Virus record (IMG/VR): IMGVR_UViG_3300000117_004064
Coordinates: 5-53,687 of that record
From: a virus
Reading direction: 5' to 3' (one strand)
Length of the DNA stretch: 53,683 bases
Shown here: positions 7,354 to 14,625 of the stretch, in pieces
How the letters are laid out: each line of letters starts with the position of its first letter
How positions within the stretch are numbered: the first letter of the stretch is position 1
The notes under the pieces: model-generated
What the model was told of the DNA's origin: nothing
The model's input: only the letters and a program-made list of their open reading frames with translations
Database searches by the model: none
Program-made: the position numbers and the translations under genes

Positions 7354-7540
7354 GGGGCAGAACTGGGAATCGATTGGCATAAGATGTTCATCAGGAGACA
7401 AACCGGGTGGTCTCGTAAGGACCAAACTAAAGTAAGAGCAAACAACTATGTAGCTCCTAAGGCTTACGCTCTCGCAGCATAAGTTCTTTGGGTATATTTC
7501 GGGGTGCCTAGAAACAGAAGGGGAGCGATATGCTCCCCGC
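7354..7540 (+). ncRNA. ssrA: Two-piece (permuted) tmRNA, coding piece
   Basis: It starts GGGGCAG (acceptor strand), then GGGAATCGATTGG, which resembles the tmRNA D-loop region. The P2 strand TGTTCAT follows at 7385-7391, and a GAGAC/GTCTC hairpin (7395-7414) fits PK1. The tag frame begins at GCA 7438: ANNYVAPKAYALAA, then TAA at 7480-7482. It ends in the hydrophobic ALAA signature that ClpXP-type proteases recognise. A 7-bp hairpin (7520-7538) probably marks the 3' end. The RNA would rescue stalled ribosomes and tag the products with the help of host SmpB. No smpB gene is seen in this window. Confidence 0.9.
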
Positions 7541-7552
7541 CCGATTTAATTA

Positions 7553-7560
7553 TATAAATA
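7553..7560 (+). promoter_or_regulatory. T4-type late promoter octamer before the spike/adhesin genes
   Basis: TATAAATA at 7553-7560, 33 bases before the TTG start of the spike-base gene, in an intergenic gap just after the tmRNA end. Confidence 0.6.
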
Positions 7561-7592
7561 GTGTTATATAATTTACTTATAGGAGAATACCA

Positions 7593-7856
7593 TTGGGCGA
7601 CGTATACGATATCTTTAGAACTCACCTAGAATCCCCGGCAAAAGATGCTTTTGCAATCTCGGGAAGTGATAGCACCGACTTAGCAACTTTTACAAGATCA
7701 ATTTATGTTGGTGGTTCTGGTAATATCAAACTTACCACTATTGATGGTAGTACTGTTACTTTTAATGGTGTTATTGCAGGTTCTATTATTCCAATTAGAG
7801 CTAAAAGAATTTTCTCTACTGGAACAACCGCAACGAATCTTATTGGATTACTGTAA
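7593..7856 (+). CDS. Spike-base protein, RCAP_Rcc01079-like
   Basis: 87 residues from TTG 7593, with AGGAG seven bases upstream. The pattern ISGSDSTDLATFTRSIYVGGSG, then TVTFNGVIAGSIIPIRAKRI, then TGTTATNLIGLL matches the small spike-base proteins known from the Rhodobacter gene transfer agent and roseophages, which sit at the base of head or tail spikes. It lies three bases before the adhesin gene and probably forms its attachment point in the virion. The family call is by recognition of the conserved pattern. Confidence 0.75.
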   Translation: MGDVYDIFRTHLESPAKDAFAISGSDSTDLATFTRSIYVGGSGNIKLTTIDGSTVTFNGVIAGSIIPIRAKRIFSTGTTATNLIGLL

Positions 7857-7859
7857 AAA

Positions 7860-10800
7860 ATGTTATCATTGGGTTTAGGTGTTACGTCAAGTTTAACTTC
7901 TGTTGATGCTTTAGTTAGAGGGTTATACTCAGCAGGTGGAGTTTTACCGAGAGTAGCTCTAGACTTTGATGACAACAATTATGTTTTAGATTCTGGTCCT
8001 GCTTCTTTCAATAAAGCTTTTATGGGCACCAGCCCCAAGCTTACCTATGCGGCCACCAGCAACAGCACGATGGTCGACTCCTCGGGCAACCTCGTCTGGG
8101 CGCCGCACAATTTGTTGACAGACAGTGAAGATTTTGAGGCTTGGAGTAAGAGTAACGTAACCGTAACGGACAACGCTACAACTGCACCTGACGGCACATT
8201 GGCATACAAGATTGTCAACACGGGCGACACGGGCGGAAAACTTCTTTATCAAAATGGTTTAGCTTCGGGGCAAACAACTGTTGCGGTCTATGCTAAGGTA
8301 GCGGAATTTACACGTCTTAGGATTAACGAGTTAGGTGGAAACCGCTTCAGTGCAAACTTCGATCTTTCCACTGAAAATGCAACTCTCACCTCTGGCGTAT
8401 ATGGACTTGATGCTCGAATAAAAAGCGTTGGAGGTGGATGGTATCTCTGCGAGATTGACCACAACGCACCAAGCGCAACAAACAGTATTGTAGGTTATCC
8501 TGCAAGCGCAGAGACGACAGCGGGCAATCCTAATTATGACGCTGATGACACCTCTGGGATTTACCTCTGGGGCGCACACGTCTACCGCTCCGACCTCGGC
8601 GGCATGGCCCCAGTCCCCGGCGCTGACACTGGCTTCGAAACCTACGTGCCAACCAACGGCTCGGCGGTGTACCTGCCTCGGGTTGGTCATCACGTTTACA
8701 ATGGCAGCACTTGGGTCAACGAGGGGCTGCTGATTGAGAGTGAGCCAAGGACGAATTTGGTTACGCATTCTGTTCCAGACAACACCAACTGGACTGTCAC
8801 GGGCCTTACTCTTGATGACACGACGGGCTATTTAGCGCCCGATGGAACGCAGGGTGCCGTGAAGCTGACAAGCTCTGGAAGCGGCACAAATCGGATTAGG
8901 TTTTTGACATCATTATCAGGGGTCAATTCATACTCCTTCTATGCAAAAGCTGGCACTGGCAGCTACGTTCAAATTCTTGATGGTTCTAGCGGCAATTATT
9001 ACGCAAACTTTGACCTCTCACTTGGCTCTGAGGGGACAAAAGGAAATCTTGTTACATCGTTAATTGAGGATGTTGGGAGCAGTTGGTATAGATGCACGAT
9101 GGTAACGGATGGCTCTGTTGCTGGAGTTCATTTTAACGTTTACATTGTAGACAGTGCTTCTGCTTATTATGGTGCATCATCTACATCAGCGGATACAGTC
9201 TACATCTGGGGCTTCCAACTCGAAGCAGCCCCCACCCCGTCCAGTTACATCCCCACGTCCGGCTCGACGGTCACTCGGGGCGGTCAGTCGCTCACGGTGC
9301 CACCTGCGGAGTTCGGGTGGAACACTGATGCCGTCTCGATCCAGATGGATGGGCGGATGACTTATGCGGATGAAGACGTAGGCGCTTCGGCGACGTTTGT
9401 CACTGCTGGTAGCTTCGTCACTGGCACCACCTACGTGATTGAAACAGTCGGCACGACAAACTTCACTGCTATCGGCGCTGAAGCCAACACGGTCGGCACG
9501 GTGTTTACGGCTACTGGCGCAGGATCGGGTGACGGTACAGCACTTCCCATGACCGCACAGCTTGCCAAGTGGGGCGGCGTTGGCATGGCGTTGGACACAC
9601 ATGACACGGCTACAGGCGGCTTTGTCTTCACGACTGATGACGGCAACACAGAATACGTCGAGACGAGTGACACAGCCCTCGCCCCCGGCATCAACGTCCC
9701 GTTCAACATCAGTTCCCGCCACGGTTCCACCTTCGTCAACGGCGCAGTGGACGGTGTGGCACTGACTGCCAGCACAACCCCAACGGCACTGCCAGACCTC
9801 TCCAGCACGAACCTCCAGATCGCCTACAACTTCATGGGGACCGTCGGGAAGTTCAGGCAGTTCGCTGGTGATGTTGGGGATGCTGGACTGGAAGAGGCGT
9901 CTCTTACGCCATACGGCACAGACTTCGTAATGACCATTACGACGACAGGTGCTGACGAAACCTTCACAATCCCCTGTCAAAATGTGGGCACGTTTGATGC
10001 CAGCATTGATTGGGGTGACGGCTCGTTCAGTGGCATTACCGCATACAACGATGCTGGCCTTGCGCACACCTTTGCGTCGGCTGGGGACCACACCATCCGC
10101 ATTAGCGGCAGCTTCCCTAACATCTACTTTAACCACGGCGGCGACAGACTAAAAGTCACCAGAGTAGATAATCTCGGGGATGTCGGGTGGGAGCGGTTAA
10201 GTCGAGCCTTCTTCGGCTGTTCGAACATGACCAGCTTCGCTAGCGGCAGTACGGACACCTCGGCAGTGACGGGAATGGACTTTATGTTCCGTGACTGCTC
10301 AAGCCTGACATCTCTTGATGTCTCAGGGTTTGACACCTCGGCAGTGACGGGAATGGACTTTATGTTCCGTGACTGCTCAAGTCTGACATCTCTTGATGTC
10401 TCAGGGTTTGACACCTCTGCAGTGACGAATATGAGCTATATGTTCTATAACTGCCCAAGTCTGACATCTCTTGATGTCTCAGGGTTTGACACTTCGTCAG
10501 TGGCGGATATGGGCGAGATGTTCCGAGACTGCTCAAGCCTGACATCTCTTGATGTGTCAGGGTTTGACACCTCGGCAGTGACGAATATGAGCTTTATATT
10601 CGCTAACTGCTCAAGCCTAACATCTCTTGACGTGTCAGGGCTTTTTGACACTTCGGCAGTGACGAATATGAGCTATATGTTCTATAACTGCCCAAGTCTG
10701 ACATCTCTTGATGTCTCAGGGTTTGACACCTCTGCAGTGACGTCTATGTCCAATATGTTCCGTTTCTGCTCAAGCCTGACAGACGTTATCGGCGTCGAAA

Positions 10801-11039
10801 ACTTCGACATTGAAGGGCTAAACAGTCTAGGCGATCTGAACAACTTCATGACCGGCGTGACGTTGCCAACATCCCGCTACGACGCACTTCTTGTCAACTG
10901 GGACGCACAAGAACCGTTTGATGGTATGTCGCCAGACTTTGGTAACTCCCAATACACGGCAGGTGGTACAGCGGCTGCGGCCAGAGCCAACCTAATCTCG
11001 AACGACGGCTGGACAATCACTGACGGAGGCACAGCATGA
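7860..11039 (+). CDS. Chimeric virion adhesin with BspA/DUF285 leucine-rich repeats
   Basis: 1059 residues. The first about 55 (AT-rich, like neighbouring genes) look like an anchor: LGVTSSLTSVDALVRGLYS and ALDFDDNNYVLDSG. From about 8020 the DNA becomes strongly GC-rich. Two related jelly-roll or lectin-like domains follow (about 80-240 and 300-470; both contain 'FSFYAK/VAVYAK' and 'YLWGAHVY/YIWGFQLE' strands). A PKD-like segment with DWGDGSF lies near 717-725. Seven 26-residue DUF285-type repeats (DTSAVTGMDFMFRDCSSL) lie near 799-980. It is probably the host-recognition fibre or spike. The base composition and domain mix suggest the distal part was acquired by recombination. Confidence 0.82.
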   Translation: MLSLGLGVTSSLTSVDALVRGLYSAGGVLPRVALDFDDNNYVLDSGPASFNKAFMGTSPKLTYAATSNSTMVDSSGNLVWAPHNLLTDSEDFEAWSKSNVTVTDNATTAPDGTLAYKIVNTGDTGGKLLYQNGLASGQTTVAVYAKVAEFTRLRINELGGNRFSANFDLSTENATLTSGVYGLDARIKSVGGGWYLCEIDHNAPSATNSIVGYPASAETTAGNPNYDADDTSGIYLWGAHVYRSDLGGMAPVPGADTGFETYVPTNGSAVYLPRVGHHVYNGSTWVNEGLLIESEPRTNLVTHSVPDNTNWTVTGLTLDDTTGYLAPDGTQGAVKLTSSGSGTNRIRFLTSLSGVNSYSFYAKAGTGSYVQILDGSSGNYYANFDLSLGSEGTKGNLVTSLIEDVGSSWYRCTMVTDGSVAGVHFNVYIVDSASAYYGASSTSADTVYIWGFQLEAAPTPSSYIPTSGSTVTRGGQSLTVPPAEFGWNTDAVSIQMDGRMTYADEDVGASATFVTAGSFVTGTTYVIETVGTTNFTAIGAEANTVGTVFTATGAGSGDGTALPMTAQLAKWGGVGMALDTHDTATGGFVFTTDDGNTEYVETSDTALAPGINVPFNISSRHGSTFVNGAVDGVALTASTTPTALPDLSSTNLQIAYNFMGTVGKFRQFAGDVGDAGLEEASLTPYGTDFVMTITTTGADETFTIPCQNVGTFDASIDWGDGSFSGITAYNDAGLAHTFASAGDHTIRISGSFPNIYFNHGGDRLKVTRVDNLGDVGWERLSRAFFGCSNMTSFASGSTDTSAVTGMDFMFRDCSSLTSLDVSGFDTSAVTGMDFMFRDCSSLTSLDVSGFDTSAVTNMSYMFYNCPSLTSLDVSGFDTSSVADMGEMFRDCSSLTSLDVSGFDTSAVTNMSFIFANCSSLTSLDVSGLFDTSAVTNMSYMFYNCPSLTSLDVSGFDTSAVTSMSNMFRFCSSLTDVIGVENFDIEGLNSLGDLNNFMTGVTLPTSRYDALLVNWDAQEPFDGMSPDFGNSQYTAGGTAAAARANLISNDGWTITDGGTA
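10254..10802 (+). repeat. Seven tandem 78-bp DUF285/LRR-coding repeats
   Basis: Units begin at 10254, 10332, 10410, 10488, 10566, 10647 and 10725. The period is 78 bases except for one unit with an extra codon (81). Units 1 and 2 are nearly identical over 78 bases, so copy number can change by slippage or recombination. Each encodes one 26-residue repeat of the adhesin. Confidence 0.92.
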
Positions 11040-11221
11040 TTATTACGAAAACAGACGGTCACTTCATCATCAACTCCGCCGCAATCTCGCTCGATGGTAA
11101 TAATGTCGTGTCGTTCCGAGATGACGCTGTTGTGCAGGAGTTTGGCACCAAAGAGGAGATGCTTGCAGCGCACGAACAGCAGTTTCCAGATCAATATGTC
11201 GAGGAGGAAGCCATACAATGA
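11036..11221 (+). CDS. Small fibre-associated protein, function unknown
   Basis: 61 residues. ATG 11036 overlaps the adhesin stop (ATGA). It is GC-rich like the adhesin, so it probably travelled with it. MIITKTDGHFIIN then acidic helical sequence; no known motif. It may be a fibre chaperone or accessory. Confidence 0.7.
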   Translation: MIITKTDGHFIINSAAISLDGNNVVSFRDDAVVQEFGTKEEMLAAHEQQFPDQYVEEEAIQ

Positions 11222-11619
11222 CCGAAGAACCAATCATCGCAGAAGCTCCCAAAAAGCGGGACTTCTACTTTTCCTTCACCGACGAAGCAGCTGCTGCAAC
11301 TGCGCTTCAGCCGTTCTACTACCAGCCCGTCGTCACGTCCGTTGACGAGGAAACCGGGGAGACCGTCGAGACACCTGACGGCGATCCCTATCTGGTTATG
11401 CACAGCAAGGACCATGCGTTCGACACCATCGGCCTGATCCACAAGGCCACAGGTGTCATGCTGACCGACGACGAAGGCATGGAATACCCCGAGATGGCCC
11501 CGGTCGATGGCTGGCATATCAACCTGCGGATACGTGGGGACTACATGAGGGCAGAGGCTGAAGCTATTGACGATGAGTATGGTGTAGAACCTGCTACCCC
11601 TCACAGAACTTGGTTATAA
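11218..11619 (+). CDS. Putative tail-fibre accessory/chaperone protein
   Basis: 133 residues, starting four bases before the end of the previous gene. It is acidic, with a FYFSFTDEAAAATALQPFYY segment and WHINLRIRGDY near the C-terminus. Short acidic proteins of this kind commonly follow fibre genes in phages of Rhodobacterales and assist fibre assembly; that role is inferred from position. It is the last gene of the GC-rich segment. Confidence 0.6.
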   Translation: MTEEPIIAEAPKKRDFYFSFTDEAAAATALQPFYYQPVVTSVDEETGETVETPDGDPYLVMHSKDHAFDTIGLIHKATGVMLTDDEGMEYPEMAPVDGWHINLRIRGDYMRAEAEAIDDEYGVEPATPHRTWL

Positions 11620-11668
11620 AATACCGACAACAAAGAGGAAAGATTTGGTTACTCCCGGCCGATTTAAT

Positions 11669-12157
11669 TTAATTTGCTAATGGATTGTCAAGTGCTTCTT
11701 GAATCTTAGCAAATAATCTTTCTTCAAGTTGTTTTATTTCTCTATCTGTATCACGGTAGAGTTGGTCTCTTTTGTTATCAAAACGTTGATCAGCAATATC
11801 AATCATTTCTCTAACTTCCTTTTCACTTTCTCGCATATCATCTTCTAGTTGGTCTACAACATATTCAATACGACTAACATCATCTTTCAAATCATTTTTA
11901 ATTTGTCTAGCATAGTCAGTTGCTTGTAACACAGCCTCTTCTGTGCCTTGCATTTTCTGTTCAATTACAGAAAGTTGTTCTTGGAATCCGCTGAGATCAG
12001 GTGCGACATATTCTTGTATCATTTCTTTCATATCCATATAGTCTTTGTAGACTTCAAAGCCACCATAGAGACCACCTACTAATGTAGACAGACCCATAGC
12101 AACTGCTACCATCTTACCACCTTTAAATTTGATCCCAGCGAATTCAATTTCAGCCAT
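11669..12157 (-). CDS. Membrane-anchored coiled-coil protein
   Basis: 162 residues. A short N-terminus is followed by one membrane helix (KMVAVAMGLSTLVGGLYGGF, about 15-34) and then about 110 residues of charged heptad-like sequence (QLSVIEQKMQ, DDVSRIEYVVDQLEDDMRESEK), a long coiled coil. It is the last gene of the minus-strand operon and nearly abuts the preceding tiny membrane gene. The layout (TM anchor plus long coil) resembles inner-membrane lysis or envelope proteins, but no family is recognised. Confidence 0.8.
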   Translation of the reverse strand: MAEIEFAGIKFKGGKMVAVAMGLSTLVGGLYGGFEVYKDYMDMKEMIQEYVAPDLSGFQEQLSVIEQKMQGTEEAVLQATDYARQIKNDLKDDVSRIEYVVDQLEDDMRESEKEVREMIDIADQRFDNKRDQLYRDTDREIKQLEERLFAKIQEALDNPLAN

Positions 12158-12158
12158 T

Positions 12159-12269
12159 TTAGTCCTCGATAGCTTTCTTGTTTAACTGCCTTGCAGTAAT
12201 GAATCCTGCAACAAAGGCGATAGCCATGCTACCGACTAAGAGTGCAGAGTGCCAAAGAATAAACATCAT
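12159..12269 (-). CDS. Tiny membrane protein (36 aa)
   Basis: It begins ATGATG with its start overlapping the upstream gene's stop, and ends two bases before the next ATG. The sequence is a single membrane helix (LWHSALLVGSMAIAFVAGFI) followed by a basic tail (TARQLNKKAIED). It fills an otherwise empty gap in a coupled operon, which supports its being real. Confidence 0.65.
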   Translation of the reverse strand: MMFILWHSALLVGSMAIAFVAGFITARQLNKKAIED

Positions 12270-12595
12270 TCTTTTTTCATTCCTTCTATTCCTTCCTTTG
12301 CATAGAATGCAGCAACGATTGCTGCTACTGATACAAAGTATGTTGGTGCAATATCCTTGAGTAGACTAGAGGCAGTCTCTTGTCCAATGATAGATGCAAT
12401 AATAATAGCAAAAGGATAGAGAAGCATGCCACCTAGTGCAAACCATGCCATACCTCTTTGAGCATCCTGCTTCTTATCGTCATTCTCGATTTGAAGCATT
12501 CGTTCTGCTTTTGCCATTTCTTCGTCTGTTACAATGCCGTCACCGTCTTCATCAAATTGATTGTAGATAGAGTCTTTCTGTAACGTTTTAGCCAC
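12266..12595 (-). CDS. EF-hand membrane protein
   Basis: 109 residues. An N-terminal calcium-binding EF-hand loop DEDGDGIVTDEE (about 15-26) precedes two membrane helices (GMAWFALGGMLLYPFAIIIA and YFVSVAAIVAAFYA). It is coupled to its neighbours on both sides (overlaps of 8 and 4 bases). Calcium sensing with membrane location could fit a holin or envelope regulator in a seawater phage. No known family was recognised beyond the EF-hand. Confidence 0.75.
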   Translation of the reverse strand: MAKTLQKDSIYNQFDEDGDGIVTDEEMAKAERMLQIENDDKKQDAQRGMAWFALGGMLLYPFAIIIASIIGQETASSLLKDIAPTYFVSVAAIVAAFYAKEGIEGMKKE

Positions 12596-12833
12596 CTAAA
12601 CCTCCTACACCTTCAAATGCCGATGTAAGCGATGGACCGAATGATGCTGCTGCCCATAACATAAGTGCAATAGCACCTACGCCAATAACAACCCATTTCA
12701 TCTTCATGTCATCAACAGACATTTTAATTCCAATAAGTTCATTGCTTAATACACGAAGAGAAATCTCCATCTTGCCTTCTGGCATATCAATAGGTTGTTG
12801 TTGCACCTGATTTTGTTTTTGTTCTTCAGCCAT
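12588..12833 (-). CDS. Small single-pass membrane protein
   Basis: 81 residues. A Gln-rich soluble N-terminus (MAEEQKQNQVQQQ) and a short amphipathic part precede one membrane helix (WVVIGVGAIALMLWAAASFG), with a Gly-rich end. It shares an ATG/stop base with the nuclease gene upstream, so it is translationally coupled. Function unknown. Confidence 0.7.
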   Translation of the reverse strand: MAEEQKQNQVQQQPIDMPEGKMEISLRVLSNELIGIKMSVDDMKMKWVVIGVGAIALMLWAAASFGPSLTSAFEGVGGLGG

Positions 12834-13291
12834 TACTTTAATCCTTCATCTAAAATATCTTCTAAAATAACTACACCTTTTGCTACTAGTCTTTCTCTAT
12901 TTGCAAGATGCTGCTCTTGAATATCATCCTTACTTTGACCATGATATGGTACTGCATGGCCTTCATCAATCATAACTTCAGTCAGTAGTTTTCCTTCAGA
13001 CTCAATAAAGAAATCACCAAGAATTCTACCAAACTTACCCTTCATATCTTCACCGTCTTTAGCAGCAAATGTTTTAAGAACAACATTCTTTTCTAACATT
13101 TCTTTAACTCTATTCTTTGCTGCAAGACCGAATAACTTTTCAACCTTATCTCTGGTTCTAGATTCTGGTGTATCAATGCCCATAATACGAACACGTTCAT
13201 CACGCAGCCATACTCCAAATCCTAGATCAATATCAACATCTACTGTGTCTCCATCAACCACTTTAACTAAATTCGCTCTATACTCGTACAC
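12833..13291 (-). CDS. Staphylococcal-nuclease-like (SNase/thermonuclease) protein
   Basis: 152 residues. The SNase core is clear: VKVVDGDTVDVDIDLG (metal ligand Asp), RVRIMGIDTPESRTRD (catalytic Arg region), KGKFGRILGDFF, and LLTEVMIDEGHAVPY. No signal peptide is visible, so it would act in the cytoplasm unless exported otherwise. It lies in an operon of envelope proteins expressed late. It may degrade host DNA or process nucleic acid at the envelope. Confidence 0.9.
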   Translation of the reverse strand: MYEYRANLVKVVDGDTVDVDIDLGFGVWLRDERVRIMGIDTPESRTRDKVEKLFGLAAKNRVKEMLEKNVVLKTFAAKDGEDMKGKFGRILGDFFIESEGKLLTEVMIDEGHAVPYHGQSKDDIQEQHLANRERLVAKGVVILEDILDEGLK

Positions 13292-13301
13292 TTTACTTCT
13301 C

Positions 13302-13736
13302 CTACTGGAACGCTAATGCTCTCAGTTGTTGCAATTCTTGTTCTAATCGCATCACTTCCAACTGTTTCTTGCGCAGTTCGAGTTCATAAAGTCTGTTGCA
13401 GTCAATTCTTGACTTGGGTTTTTGACCTAAAGGAATAACAATACGGGCGAAGATACCAACATCTCCGACCCTTGAGTCTACATAACCACCAAGAGGATCA
13501 GTATATCCTCTGCCAATAATGCCAGTTACGCCAAATTCTAAATTTGTAGCGGAACCAATTGCATTAGAGCAATCTAGATCACCTGCTTTGAACCTATCAT
13601 TTTGATAACTTCCGGGTGCTGTAGGCAGGGACAAGTTTAGTGAACTTGATCCAGATTGGCCAAATGCAACAGTAGAATAAAGTAGCACCATTATAAGTGC
13701 AAATAAGAAAAGTCTAACATATCCATAATTAATCAT
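13302..13736 (-). CDS. Secreted protein with C-terminal coiled coil
   Basis: 144 residues. A signal peptide (VRLFLFALIMVLLYSTVAFG, cleavage near 26) is followed by a beta-rich middle containing two Cys (LDCSNAIG and RIDCNRLY), with IFARIVIPLGQKP between them. A helical tail (LRKKQLEVMRLEQELQQLRAL) follows. It is predicted to be periplasmic, with a possible disulfide. It is next to the putative pilin/chaperone pair. No family is recognised. Confidence 0.75.
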   Translation of the reverse strand: MINYGYVRLFLFALIMVLLYSTVAFGQSGSSSLNLSLPTAPGSYQNDRFKAGDLDCSNAIGSATNLEFGVTGIIGRGYTDPLGGYVDSRVGDVGIFARIVIPLGQKPKSRIDCNRLYELELRKKQLEVMRLEQELQQLRALAFQ

Positions 13737-13739
13737 TGA

Positions 13740-14114
13740 TTACACCCTTGAGCATATTCTAGAATCGACGCCAGAAGACGTAGCATCTCTTTCTAGTATC
13801 TTTGAAGTTGTGCAGATATATTCTACTCTATCACAGTCTACTTCTCTAAGGTAAATCTCTACATTCTGCCTTTCAAGGTATTCAACATTAATCAATTTTC
13901 TAGTAGAAGCAAACGGCACAGGGTTCCAGTCTTCATCCAGAACACTGACTTCATAATAGGATATATCTTTACGTCTATTGAAAATAGTCATAGTAGTCAC
14001 AGCAATCCCTTCCATAAAAGATGGTTTGAACTGTGGATAAGAAGGTGTCCATTCGTGACTAGAGGCGGCAGTAGCTGTAAGTAATGCTACTACCGCTGCG
14101 ATAAATGTTTTCAT
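13740..14114 (-). CDS. Secreted protein resembling a periplasmic pilus chaperone N-domain
   Basis: 124 residues from the ATG at 14114, which overlaps the upstream stop (TAATG). A signal peptide (MKTFIAAVVALLTATAASSH) is followed by beta-strands. Segments AVTTMTIFNRRKDISYYEVSV, then DEDWNPVPFAS, then NVEIYLREV recall the first immunoglobulin-like domain of PapD-type chaperones, which bind pilin subunits. The protein is too short for a second domain. The neighbour upstream looks pilin-like. The similarity is weak and needs a profile search. Confidence 0.55.
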   Translation of the reverse strand: MKTFIAAVVALLTATAASSHEWTPSYPQFKPSFMEGIAVTTMTIFNRRKDISYYEVSVLDEDWNPVPFASTRKLINVEYLERQNVEIYLREVDCDRVEYICTTSKILERDATSSGVDSRICSRV

Positions 14115-14614
14115 TATTTTGCAATACACTCCGCAACTACATTAGCAGAGTATTGACCACCGGGAAGTGCCTTACCGAAACCATATTCAACGGTAGACTC
14201 AACCTGAAACCAAGTTGATCCTGCAACAGTTAAATCATATTCTGTTACATTCTCATACTCAACCTTTGCTGCTTCATAACCTGACATACCAGCATCAGAT
14301 GTATTGGACACAGTAACTTCACCGTCCCATACTACTGAGTCTGTTAAGGAAGGTGCAGATGCAAAGGAATTGGGCCAAGATACTTTAGCAAGAAATTCGT
14401 CTGCTGAAGTTACTGCGTATCTTACAACAGGGTATACGCCACCATCAGAAGGAATTGTGCTAAGTGTATCAGGTGTAGGGTTGCCATAGACGCCAGAAAC
14501 GTCTGTGTATATTGAACATTTAGATGATACGTTACCTGTAATCGGAACGCTTTCTGCTTGAGATACAACTGCACCTAAACCGATGATAGCAGCTGCCGTA
14601 ATGATTCTGAACAT
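14114..14614 (-). CDS. Secreted pilin- or SCP-U-like protein
   Basis: 166 residues. A signal peptide (MFRIITAAAIIGLGAVVSQA) is followed by VPITGNVSSKCSIYTDVSG. A conserved-looking ending LPGGQYSANVVAECIAK places a second Cys near the C-terminus. A start with G-x-V-x-x-x-C and an end with LPxGxYSxxV is the pattern of spore-coat-U/chaperone-usher pilins. It is predicted to be exported and disulfide-bonded. It is followed by a possible chaperone in a coupled pair. Function in infection unknown. Confidence 0.55.
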   Translation of the reverse strand: MFRIITAAAIIGLGAVVSQAESVPITGNVSSKCSIYTDVSGVYGNPTPDTLSTIPSDGGVYPVVRYAVTSADEFLAKVSWPNSFASAPSLTDSVVWDGEVTVSNTSDAGMSGYEAAKVEYENVTEYDLTVAGSTWFQVESTVEYGFGKALPGGQYSANVVAECIAK

Positions 14615-14625
14615 TTTTTTCTCCG

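Noticed and set aside
7203-7540. A standard one-piece tmRNA
   Set aside because: The T-arm and CCA precede the acceptor 5' strand, and no T-arm follows the tag.
9186-10136. Long minus-strand open frame (316 codons) in the adhesin gene
   Set aside because: It is a by-product of GC-rich codon use in the opposite strand; its Cys- and Arg-rich translation has no motif and no ribosome site.
10254-10802. Regular repeats that could suggest a CRISPR array
   Set aside because: They are in-frame 78-bp protein repeats without distinct spacers.
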